A DNA stretch of 8,285 bases, taken from NCBI GenBank assembly GCA_030608925.1, contig JAUWDF010000019.1:1-8285 (forward strand), written 5' to 3'. This document shows, one piece after another, positions 1 to 4,934 of the stretch. Origin of the DNA: Candidatus Bathyarchaeota archaeon. Lineage in GTDB: Archaea > Thermoproteota > Bathyarchaeia > Bathyarchaeales > SOJC01. Made by a program: the position numbers and the translations under genes. The notes below the pieces were generated by a model that saw nothing but the letters and a program-made list of their open reading frames with translations, was not told where the DNA came from and did no database searches. Numbering within the stretch: the first letter of the stretch is position 1; each line of letters opens with the position of its first letter.

Positions 1-449
1 GAAATTCCAATATGGGCAAGTAAACCGCCAAGATACTGAGGGTGTCTGACAATAGAGTATACTCCAGTCGTGACAATTTTTTCTGTTCTATGAGTCTCCG
101 CTGTTCTCAGAGAGGTCTCTCTGACCCCTCTGATAGCGAGACAAATGCTTGGTATAAGAAAGATCAGGCAAATTACTAAGTGAAGCAAGGGAATTGAGAA
201 ATTAGCAACTGGAAGCAAGAATGATTGATTCTGAATGATGGGAATTGTAAATCTAGGTTGAGGTGAAACCCAAATCCCAATCCAAAAAATAAAGAGACCC
301 CATCCTGAAATGAGTCCGTAAATCTCACCGATCTTATGCCCCTTCTTCTTTCCAAATTTTCGTTCAAGCTTAAGGTGTTCAACTGAAAGGAAGTGAACTG
401 GAACCATTGCAATCAAACCTAGCACCGAAATTAGAAACCAAACGGGCAT
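1..449 (-). CDS. ICMT/PEMT-type membrane methyltransferase, C-terminus cut off by window edge
   Basis: Reading the minus strand from ATG at 449 gives 149 codons open to the window edge. The signature is near the end: residues 130-141 read VYSIVRHPQYLG, the G-x-Y-x-x-x-R-H-P-x-Y-x-G element that starts the SAM-binding part of isoprenylcysteine carboxyl methyltransferases and phospholipid methyltransferases. About three hydrophobic segments precede it (residues 1-20, 44-61, 86-107), with basic stretch RKFGKKKGHK between the first two, so it is an integral membrane protein. The family transfers methyl from SAM to a lipid or lipidated substrate; the archaeal substrate cannot be told from sequence. 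An in-frame TGA lies three codons before the ATG, so the start cannot be further upstream. No Shine-Dalgarno is seen; a TATA-like element at 481-492 suggests a short leader. The catalytic C-terminus lies outside the window. A 78-residue open frame at 176-412 is only an overlapping shadow. Confidence 0.86.
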   Translation of the reverse strand, partial: MPVWFLISVLGLIAMVPVHFLSVEHLKLERKFGKKKGHKIGEIYGLISGWGLFIFWIGIWVSPQPRFTIPIIQNQSFLLPVANFSIPLLHLVICLIFLIPSICLAIRGVRETSLRTAETHRTEKIVTTGVYSIVRHPQYLGGLLAHIGI

Positions 450-480
450 CTGGCATCATTTGGATTCAATAGTTTATCGT

Positions 481-492
481 TAAATTATTTTA
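481..492 (-). promoter_or_regulatory. TATA-like box for the membrane methyltransferase gene
   Basis: The minus strand reads TAAAATAATTTA here. With the usual archaeal spacing of about 27 bases, transcription would start near 459, about ten bases before the ATG at 449. It lies in the 109-base spacer after the Lrp/AsnC gene, so the methyltransferase can be transcribed alone. Judged on sequence and spacing only. Confidence 0.4.
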
Positions 493-558
493 CGCCCGTT
501 TGTTCATGCCTAGCAGATCTGTGGCGTTTGGTAAGAGGAAGTAAGCGTAGAGATGAAG

Positions 559-1080
559 TTAGGTTTCTTTTTCGATGTAGTCAGCTAAATGTTTGAATGT
601 GAATTTTCTGAGAATCTCGTTCCCTTTGATATTGATGAGGAAACTTGAGATATCTAATAGATATTCCGCCCATTCAGTTCGAACTGATCTCAAGTACTCA
701 CTATAGTCCGCGTAGTTCCTGTGCACTGTTATGCTTATTGAGTCTCCTTCTTCTCCATATCCTGAGGAGACAAAAAGAGTGTTCGGGTGTTTCGAGAGGA
801 AATCTCTTCCTTTTTTGAGGAACTCCTGAGTGTTCATAAGCTCTACACGAATTTGTGGTTTCCAACGGGCGAAGTTGAAAGCCAGAATCTCAAAACCAAG
901 TTTTTCAAGTTTCGGAATAGCAGCATATCCATCAATTGCTTCTTTTTCAAGTATTGCCCTTCTTCTTGTCACCGTTGGCTGAGACACTCTGAGTTTCTTT
1001 GCAATCTGCCTATCGCTACTTTTAGCATTCTTCATCAACTCAGAGAGGATTTTATAATCCAATGGCTTCAGTTTTTTCAT
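559..1080 (-). CDS. Lrp/AsnC family transcriptional regulator
   Basis: This 173-residue DNA-binding regulator has an AsnC-type helix-turn-helix at residues 5-50. It opens LDYKILSELMKNAKSSDRQI and its recognition helix is around residues 34-46 (QPTVTRRRAILEK). The remainder (about 62-173) has the length and alternation of a RAM-like effector domain, with a GYGEEGD turn near 107-113 followed by a beta strand, where canonical Lrp has its G-x-x-D turn. The similarity in this half is weak, so effector type is not predicted. Family members are usually about 150 residues and act as dimers or octamers. ATG at 1080 is the first possible start because an in-frame TAG lies four codons upstream. A TATA-like CATAAAAA at 1114-1121 implies a leader of about ten bases. 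Genes on either side are in the same direction but more than 100 bases away, so it is probably its own unit. Confidence 0.9.
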   Translation of the reverse strand: MKKLKPLDYKILSELMKNAKSSDRQIAKKLRVSQPTVTRRRAILEKEAIDGYAAIPKLEKLGFEILAFNFARWKPQIRVELMNTQEFLKKGRDFLSKHPNTLFVSSGYGEEGDSISITVHRNYADYSEYLRSVRTEWAEYLLDISSFLINIKGNEILRKFTFKHLADYIEKET

Positions 1081-1113
1081 CCCTCTCCCACACTATAATG
1101 TCTCCTTCTCAAG

Positions 1114-1121
1114 TTTTTATG
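1114..1121 (-). promoter_or_regulatory. TATA-like box for the Lrp/AsnC gene
   Basis: The minus strand reads CATAAAAA, centred about 37 bases before the ATG at 1080. This places the start of transcription near 1090. The stretch GGGAGAGGG directly before the ATG is purine-rich but too close to act as a standard Shine-Dalgarno. Confidence 0.4.
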
Positions 1122-1194
1122 AATTGTGTAAGAAATCCCAGCTGATCGATTAGACTCTTATCTCGAGAATCCGCTCTATTATCATTACTCAGAA

Positions 1195-1479
1195 TTACTT
1201 GCCCAATGAAAACTTCACTGCACCTTTGATTTCCAGTGTTCTTCTGCTGATCATATTCAAGGTCTCATTCAACTCCTCAGAAGTTGGTTCTCTTCCATAT
1301 CTGGCTCTCACTTCCTCAAAAGTACCAACGATGATGTCTCCGACGATGTAACCAAAACAGAAGTCTTGAACTGATTTAAGTGGAAGATTCCTAGAGATCC
1401 TAACTATCATGTTGATAACTTCAGGCTTTAACAATCTATCCAATTCCTTCTCAACTCGACCTCTGACGACGCTTTCCAT
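1195..1479 (-). CDS. Conserved-looking 94-residue protein of unknown function
   Basis: I do not recognise a family. The protein is soluble and mostly helical by eye: charged amphipathic N-terminus (residues 1-33), a more hydrophobic middle (KSVQDFCFGYIVGDIIVGTF, 35-54), then a basic and acidic helical tail with RYGREPTSEELNETL (60-74). There is a single cysteine (C41) and no metal-binding or catalytic pattern. The gene call rests on a clean ATG, codon use like its neighbours, a good TATA box (TATATA at 1521-1526) about 45 bases upstream, and no better frame on the other strand. Its control region contains a 14-base dyad resembling the operator of the heat-shock operon, so it may be stress-controlled; that link is inference. 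Confidence 0.72.
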   Translation of the reverse strand: MESVVRGRVEKELDRLLKPEVINMIVRISRNLPLKSVQDFCFGYIVGDIIVGTFEEVRARYGREPTSEELNETLNMISRRTLEIKGAVKFSLGK

Positions 1480-1518
1480 AGAATCTTTCCGTCCTTTTCC
1501 ACTTTCTAGTTTTTACGA

Positions 1519-1528
1519 CATATATAGG
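1519..1528 (-). promoter_or_regulatory. TATA box for the 94-residue gene
   Basis: The minus strand reads CCTATATATG, a strong archaeal TATA match. Transcription would start near 1496, leaving a leader of about 17 bases that contains AAAGGACGG as a weak ribosome site. A TTACT-N4-AGTAA dyad begins five bases upstream of the box. Confidence 0.55.
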
Positions 1529-1532
1529 AATC

Positions 1533-1546
1533 TTACTAAAAAGTAA
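1533..1546. promoter_or_regulatory. Candidate operator, TTACT-AAAA-AGTAA dyad
   Basis: This perfect five-base inverted repeat with a four-base spacer sits immediately upstream of the TATA box of the minus-strand 94-residue gene, over the BRE position. It has the same length and spacing as the two dyads in front of the winged-helix/Hsp20 operon. It differs from the 3700-3713 copy only by one symmetrical change in each arm (C to T, G to A). It may be a weaker site for the same regulator. Confidence 0.4.
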
Positions 1547-1568
1547 ACCTGCCCAACACTCAAGCATG

Positions 1569-1582
1569 GATGCGCGCGCATC
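1569..1582. repeat. Perfect 14-base palindrome GATGCGCGCGCATC
   Basis: The sequence is identical to its reverse complement over all 14 bases and is strikingly GC- and CpG-rich inside an AT-rich spacer. It lies about 72 bases before the coiled-coil gene and 90 bases before the divergent 94-residue gene. A dimeric regulator site is the simplest idea. As a hairpin it would have almost no loop and no following T-run. Confidence 0.5.
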
Positions 1583-1653
1583 ACATTAGTATGGATTTGA
1601 AATTCATAACCTAATTATCTCTAGTTTCTCTGATTACACATTTGTGAAATGAT

Positions 1654-1947
1654 ATGAGTCAAGATCTAGAAGAGCAACAAAGGCTCACCCATGAACTCAA
1701 GGAACAATTAAGGACATTGGAAGACGACCGCGTACGTATAACTCAGCAAATAAGTATACTTGAGGCAAAACTGGTGGTTCAAGAACTGCGAGACAAGGTC
1801 AGGATCAAGACTGAAGTAATCAATGGGCTCCAAGCAAAAAAGCTGGAACTTGAAGAGAAATTACAGCCACGAGAGAAAAACCTGATCCCTGAAGAACAAG
1901 TGGAATTTACACCAGGCCAAGAAGAAGTCCAACGCACACACTTCTGA
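1654..1947 (+). CDS. Small coiled-coil protein of unknown function
   Basis: The 97-residue product is almost entirely charged helix. Residues 5-70 form a probable coiled coil with heptad-spaced hydrophobics (L15, L19, L22, I29, I33, L36, L40, L45, V49). A Pro/Glu/Gln-rich tail (72-97) looks disordered. It has no membrane segment and no cysteine. The length recalls prefoldin beta, but the beta-hairpin region expected between two coils is missing, so I do not name it prefoldin. A bacterial-like Shine-Dalgarno is weak (GTGA at 1644-1647, six bases before ATG). It diverges from the 94-residue gene and converges on the TraB gene with a 63-base gap. A structural or adaptor role is possible, but the sequence shows no function. 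Confidence 0.72.
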   Translation: MSQDLEEQQRLTHELKEQLRTLEDDRVRITQQISILEAKLVVQELRDKVRIKTEVINGLQAKKLELEEKLQPREKNLIPEEQVEFTPGQEEVQRTHF

Positions 1948-1954
1948 CAAAATC

Positions 1955-1963
1955 ATTTTCTTT
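1955..1963 (+). terminator. Possible T-rich archaeal terminator
   Basis: The run ATTTTCTTT begins eight bases after the stop of the coiled-coil gene, in the 63-base convergent spacer before the TraB gene end. Archaeal termination often uses such T-rich stretches without a strong hairpin. No hairpin of note precedes it. Confidence 0.25.
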
Positions 1964-2010
1964 CGCGTCCGCAAACATTCATTGTCCTCCTGAGCCTTCC
2001 TGAAGAGGGA

Positions 2011-2676
2011 TTAGTTTACGCCTATGCGTCTAACTAGTTCAGGAACTGTGAAAGTCAAGCTCAATTTCTGTAGTTCGTTTCTAACTTGAGAAGGAGAGCT
2101 TAGGAGACACTTGATTCCTTCAACATGAGCTGCTCCTGTCAGAGCTAGAACTTTAGCATTTTCACTTTGCTTGAGTCTCATAGTAGTGATCCATGCTAGT
2201 CGCGCAGCCATTAGGGCGTTTCGCTCATCAATTAAAACCCGCCAAACATGAGGAGCCTTCAATCTTAGTGTCTTCAGTCTTCTTTCATGTCTGTGCAAAA
2301 CCTCGTCTTTGTATCCTTTCTCCCACAGTTGTACCTCATCATCAGTTTGGTGTCTGAAGGGGAATCTTAGCAAGGAAAATGGCCACATTCTGTAGGGGGA
2401 AAGAAGCTGGTGTATCCTGTTGGCAATCTCCTCCTCTGACATGTCTATGAGCCAAATGTTTGCATCACAATTTCCCAAGGCATCAGCAGCTCCCACAAAT
2501 TCACATTGCCCTGCGCAAGTTTGTCTTGTGGGGCATTTAGCGCAGCGTTGGTTCAGGTATTGAAATCTATGAATGTCCAGCTCTAATGCTAAATCGGTGG
2601 GCTCCAACTCTCTAACAGCTTTGTAAGCCTCAAGAAGGCTCCTTTGGGTGAAATGAGCAGTCCCCAGTACGGTCAC
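2011..2676 (-). CDS. TraB-family protein (TraB/PrgY/TIKI fold), soluble form with a Cys cluster
   Basis: The family markers appear in order: GTAH at residues 5-8, acidic ELD at 32-34, DERN at 150-153 followed by a helix, and GAAHVEGI at 181-188. These are the conserved positions of TraB/TIKI proteins (COG1916), a metallo-hydrolase-like fold known for pheromone shutdown in Enterococcus and Wnt cleavage in animals; archaeal function is unknown. At 221 residues it has only the catalytic-type domain and lacks the membrane tail of longer archaeal homologues. An insertion at 45-58 gives C-x2-C-x5-C-x3-C, with another cysteine at 70, a possible metal or Fe-S site. The start is uncertain. GTG at 2676 gives MTVLGTAH with no Shine-Dalgarno. 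Homology-like sequence (LKTEILKIDYNHY) continues in frame upstream to a CTG at 2715, which has GAGG nine bases before it. It is the last gene of the winged-helix/Hsp20 operon. Confidence 0.87.
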   Translation of the reverse strand: MTVLGTAHFTQRSLLEAYKAVRELEPTDLALELDIHRFQYLNQRCAKCPTRQTCAGQCEFVGAADALGNCDANIWLIDMSEEEIANRIHQLLSPYRMWPFSLLRFPFRHQTDDEVQLWEKGYKDEVLHRHERRLKTLRLKAPHVWRVLIDERNALMAARLAWITTMRLKQSENAKVLALTGAAHVEGIKCLLSSPSQVRNELQKLSLTFTVPELVRRIGVN

Positions 2677-2724
2677 GTAATGGTTATAGTCTATTTTTAG
2701 AATCTCAGTTTTCAGTGCTCAAAA

Positions 2725-2728
2725 CCTC
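2725..2728 (-). promoter_or_regulatory. GAGG ribosome site that may support a CTG start of TraB
   Basis: The minus strand reads GAGG nine bases before the CTG at 2715-2713. The alternative GTG start at 2676 has no comparable site. An ATG at 2730, directly after the Hsp20 stop, is in the same frame but is blocked by a TGA at 2721-2719. Confidence 0.35.
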
Positions 2729-2730
2729 AT

Positions 2731-3249
2731 CTATTCTATCTCTATTGTATTCCTTTTCTCGTCGTTGACTTCACTCGCGACCTTGGGTACTATAACCTCA
2801 AGAACACCGTTTTTATAGGACGCAGTAGCTTTCTCAAAATCTACATTCTTTGTGGGTAATTCTAATGCCTTGAAGAAATTCTTAGCCTTGACTTCAACAT
2901 GACGTTTAGTCGAGTTAAGAATTATGTCCTCTTTATCAGCGCCTGGTAGTTCGATGTAGATCTTTATATTGTCTTTTTCATCGAAAATATCTGTGAGGGG
3001 CTCGCGTTCCTTCTGTGGAATTTGTTGTGGAGCAATAAAAGGTTCGTTGGTACTCTGCCAACGGCCTTGTGCAACAAAACCTCTTACACCTGGACTTCGG
3101 ATTGGCTGAATATTCCATGTGCCCTTTAAAGGTTCATTACTTGCCCTGTTTTCAAAACCTCGTATTTCACTGAACATGTTTTCCATCACGCGTTTGTAGA
3201 ATCTGTTGAGGTTCCGGAAGATTTCATCGTTTTCATAATTATCTGTCAT
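2731..3249 (-). CDS. Hsp20 family small heat-shock protein (alpha-crystallin domain)
   Basis: An ATP-independent holdase that binds unfolding proteins as large oligomers in the cytoplasm. The alpha-crystallin domain spans about residues 84-156. It begins PLTDIFDEKDNIKIYIELPG, where ELPGADKED (100-108) is the classic element, and ends with YKNGVLEVIVPK (145-156), the A-x-x-x-n-G-v-L motif region. The C-terminal I-x-I motif (IEI, 169-171), which docks into neighbouring subunits, is present two residues from the end. The N-terminal 80 residues are variable, with an amphipathic start and a Pro/Gln/Gly-rich linker, normal for the family; 172 residues is typical. GGAGGTG at 3255-3261 is a strong Shine-Dalgarno five bases before the ATG. 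It follows the winged-helix regulator by 13 bases and precedes TraB, so the three are probably one operon. Confidence 0.97.
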   Translation of the reverse strand: MTDNYENDEIFRNLNRFYKRVMENMFSEIRGFENRASNEPLKGTWNIQPIRSPGVRGFVAQGRWQSTNEPFIAPQQIPQKEREPLTDIFDEKDNIKIYIELPGADKEDIILNSTKRHVEVKAKNFFKALELPTKNVDFEKATASYKNGVLEVIVPKVASEVNDEKRNTIEIE

Positions 3250-3254
3250 TTTTT

Positions 3255-3261
3255 CACCTCC
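3255..3261 (-). promoter_or_regulatory. Strong Shine-Dalgarno of the Hsp20 gene
   Basis: The minus strand reads GGAGGTG, the best ribosome site in the window, placed in the 13-base gap after the regulator's stop. It fixes the Hsp20 start at 3249 and fits high expression from an internal operon position. Confidence 0.8.
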
Positions 3262-3262
3262 A

Positions 3263-3667
3263 TCAAAAGTTTTCGAAAATTTCTTGCAAATGCTTTAAAA
3301 CGAGGCTTACCGTGAGGAACTGGGCTTTTCCTGTCTTGGAGAAGCGATATTTTCCATCTTCGCCCTTTCGCATTATACCGCCATCGCATAGCTTTTTGGT
3401 GTTCTGCCACACTATCTTTGGGTTTAATCCAAGCTCCCTTGTGAAATCCGTGAATCCGAGGGAATCATCGTCCTGTTCGAATAATCGTTTAACCATTTTG
3501 AGTCTTGTTCTGTGGGATAGTGCGTCAAAGAGTTTTGTGAATCTCTCCATTTCTTCTTCGAATTCGTTCAGTTCTCTGCGTAGAGTGTCTTGTGGCCAAG
3601 CTTCGGTGGAAAGAGGTAATTCCATTATGATTTCATCATTTCTTACGAGTAAAAGTTTAAGACTCAT
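3263..3667 (-). CDS. Winged-helix (ArsR-like) regulator, probable heat-shock repressor of its own operon
   Basis: The 134-residue protein has an ArsR-like winged helix. Residues 46-65 (LFDALSHRTRLKMVKRLFEQ) are the typical first helices. The recognition helix is about 81-94 (LNPKIVWQNTKKLC) and the wing 99-112 (RKGEDGKYRFSKTG). The N-terminal 40 residues are an acidic, probably helical dimerisation segment. No ArsR metal-site CxC is present. Its position directly ahead of an hsp20 gene parallels HSR1 of Archaeoglobus fulgidus, an archaeal heat-shock regulator encoded with hsp20 and known to bind a short inverted repeat at its own promoter. By analogy I infer autoregulation through the tandem TTACC-N4-GGTAA dyads at 3686-3713. 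ATG at 3667 has GGTGGAG four bases upstream. It could also control the divergent radical SAM gene. Confidence 0.92.
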   Translation of the reverse strand: MSLKLLLVRNDEIIMELPLSTEAWPQDTLRRELNEFEEEMERFTKLFDALSHRTRLKMVKRLFEQDDDSLGFTDFTRELGLNPKIVWQNTKKLCDGGIMRKGEDGKYRFSKTGKAQFLTVSLVLKHLQEIFENF

Positions 3668-3671
3668 TCTT

Positions 3672-3678
3672 CTCCACC
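3672..3678 (-). promoter_or_regulatory. Shine-Dalgarno of the winged-helix regulator
   Basis: The minus strand reads GGTGGAG four bases before the ATG at 3667, which supports that start. Confidence 0.55.
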
Positions 3679-3685
3679 TGCAAGG

Positions 3686-3713
3686 TTACCTAAAGGTAAT
3701 TACCAAAAGGTAA
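3686..3713. promoter_or_regulatory. Tandem operator: two abutting TTACC-N4-GGTAA dyads
   Basis: The two 14-base inverted repeats are TTACCTAAAGGTAA (3686-3699) and TTACCAAAAGGTAA (3700-3713). They lie end to end with no gap, so their centres are 14 bases apart. Relative to the minus-strand TATA box (3713-3720), the first dyad fills the space down to the expected start of transcription near 3690 and the second spans that start. A dimer on each dyad would block TFB/polymerase entry, the arrangement expected of a repressor. The same block also lies about 50 bases before the divergent radical SAM gene. Confidence 0.72.
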
Positions 3714-3720
3714 TATTTAA
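3713..3720 (-). promoter_or_regulatory. TATA box of the winged-helix/Hsp20/TraB operon
   Basis: The minus strand reads TTAAATAT, close to the archaeal consensus TTTAWATA, about 50 bases before the ATG at 3667. The element is nearly symmetrical, so the plus strand (ATATTTAA) could also recruit TBP toward the radical SAM gene. Confidence 0.6.
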
Positions 3721-3736
3721 GGATTGTGAAAAAACG

Positions 3737-3742
3737 TATTAA
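3737..3742 (+). promoter_or_regulatory. Possible TATA-like element of the AmrS-type gene
   Basis: The plus strand reads TATTAA, centred about 25 bases before the GTG at 3764. This would give a leaderless or nearly leaderless message, consistent with the absence of a Shine-Dalgarno there. The alternative is the shared AT element at 3711-3720 with a leader of about 20 bases. Confidence 0.3.
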
Positions 3743-3763
3743 GAAAATTCACCCTTAACAAAA

Positions 3764-4834
3764 GTGACAAACAAGTTGACACTCAAAGAAGCCATGCTCT
3801 ACGAAAAGCTTCCAGAAGACAAAGTGCACTGTTACCTTTGTGCACGCCACTGCAAAATAGACAAAAACCGAACTGGATTCTGCCTTGTGCGAGAAAACAA
3901 GAACGGCAAACTCTACTCTCTAAACTATGCCAAAACCTGCGCTGCTAATGTTGACCCTATAGCCAAGAAACCCCTCGCTCACTTTAATCCAGGCGCCCTC
4001 GTAATGTCAATAGCAACAGTTGGATGCAACTTCCGGTGCAAATTCTGCGACAACTGGATGATAAGTCAAGAGAAAACCATTTCCGGACGAAATTTCCCAC
4101 CAGAAGAAGTAGTTAAGGCTACTCTGGAAAGTGCTTGCCAAGGAATTAGTTACACATACACAGAACCCACGATATTCTTCGAGTACGCTTACGACACTGC
4201 TAGAGTAGCAAAGGATGCAGGCTTATTCAACACCTTCGTCACAAATGGTTACATGACTCCCGAAGCCATAAGGAAAATTACACCTTATTTAGATGCTGCA
4301 ACTGTTGATTTTAAGGGAGCTGCAGATCCCGAGTTTTATAAAAGATTTTCATCTGTACCGTCAGTGCAACCTATTTTCAGCGCCCTAAAGGAGATGAAGC
4401 ACAACGGAATCCACGTTGAGATTACGAACCTAATCATACCAAAAATCGGAGACTCTCTAGCGAAAATAGAAGAACTTGCTGTTTGGATTCGTGACAATCT
4501 GGGAAAGGATACACCCTTTCATCTTTTAAGATTCCACCCTAACTACAAAATGACCGGACAAACAGCGACGCCCAGAAAGACAATGGAAAAAGCATACGAG
4601 GTTTCTCTCAAAAAAGCTGGATTAAACTATGTTTACCTTGGCAATATACCCGGTCACGACTTTGAAAACACTTATTGTCCCAACTGTAACAACCTACTGG
4701 TCAAACGATTTGGCGTCGAGATAGTGAAATGGAATCTAACCAAGAAAATGCATTGCCCTGAGTGTGGACACAACATACCTATAAAGGGGGAACTTCACCC
4801 AACAGGAGCATCGTACCCCTTCCCTCTTTTCTGA
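3764..4834 (+). CDS. amrS: AmmeMemoRadiSam system radical SAM enzyme
   Basis: A 356-residue member of the PflA-like radical SAM group (COG1180). The N-terminal cluster C23-x2-C26-x3-C30-x9-C40, ending GFCLVRENKNGKLYS, is the AmrS hallmark. The SAM-binding [4Fe-4S] cluster is C88-x3-C92-x2-C95 (CNFRCKFC). YTEPTIFFEYA (132-142), TNGY (160-163) and DFKG (182-185) match later conserved strands. A C-terminal zinc ribbon, C305-x2-C308 and C331-x2-C334, is usual for this group. The family generates a 5'-deoxyadenosyl radical; partners are AMMECR1-domain and Memo-like proteins, neither encoded in this window. The substrate is not known from sequence. GTG at 3764 is the first possible start because an in-frame TAA lies at 3740-3742, and LKEAMLYEKL is the normal family opening. 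No Shine-Dalgarno is seen. It diverges from the heat-shock operon and shares its regulatory region. Confidence 0.94.
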   Translation: MTNKLTLKEAMLYEKLPEDKVHCYLCARHCKIDKNRTGFCLVRENKNGKLYSLNYAKTCAANVDPIAKKPLAHFNPGALVMSIATVGCNFRCKFCDNWMISQEKTISGRNFPPEEVVKATLESACQGISYTYTEPTIFFEYAYDTARVAKDAGLFNTFVTNGYMTPEAIRKITPYLDAATVDFKGAADPEFYKRFSSVPSVQPIFSALKEMKHNGIHVEITNLIIPKIGDSLAKIEELAVWIRDNLGKDTPFHLLRFHPNYKMTGQTATPRKTMEKAYEVSLKKAGLNYVYLGNIPGHDFENTYCPNCNNLLVKRFGVEIVKWNLTKKMHCPECGHNIPIKGELHPTGASYPFPLF

Positions 4835-4855
4835 TTCAACTGCAGTTCCTTATAC

Positions 4856-4868
4856 GATGCGCACGCGC
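4856..4868. repeat. GC-rich element GATGCGCACGCGC, similar to the palindrome at 1569
   Basis: It shares GATGCGC-N-CGC with the perfect palindrome at 1569-1582 but is not itself symmetrical. It lies in the 110-140-base spacer between the two radical SAM genes. A 10-base palindrome AACTGCAGTT (4838-4847) and a short AGACC/GGTCT inverted repeat (4884-4902) are in the same spacer. None looks like a clear terminator. Confidence 0.25.
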
Positions 4869-4915
4869 TTGAGTATCTTGCCGAGACCTTTTTCCATGGT
4901 CTACGTTCCTTCATC

Positions 4916-4934
4916 ATACAATTCCCTATTGTAT
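4916..4934. promoter_or_regulatory. Candidate operator, ATACAAT-N5-ATTGTAT dyad
   Basis: This perfect seven-base inverted repeat with spacer TCCCT has a right arm that runs into the TATA box (TATAAAT, 4932-4938) of the second radical SAM gene. A bound dimer would cover the BRE and TATA region. The arms are unrelated to the TTACC/GGTAA dyads, so a different regulator is implied, perhaps of the Lrp or winged-helix type. Confidence 0.55.

Noticed and set aside
787..1098. Plus-strand 103-codon open frame
   Set aside because: It lies antisense over the Lrp/AsnC gene, has no recognisable product, and is explained as a shadow of that gene.
1654..1947. Prefoldin beta subunit
   Set aside because: The size and coiled coil fit, but the central beta-hairpin region expected between two helices is missing, so only a generic coiled-coil call is supported.
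1976..2007. Hairpin terminator between the convergent genes (CCTC...GAGG, CTTC-CT-GAAG)
   Set aside because: Stems are only four bases and no T-run follows in the right direction.
2719..2721. TGA recoding (stop codon read as an amino acid) in the TraB gene
   Set aside because: Other genes here end normally at TGA, there is no visible recoding structure, and a CTG start or a point change explains it more simply.
4838..4902. Terminator hairpin after the AmrS-type gene (AACTGCAGTT, AGACC/GGTCT)
   Set aside because: The palindrome has no loop, and the second repeat has a short stem with a nine-base loop and no downstream T-run.
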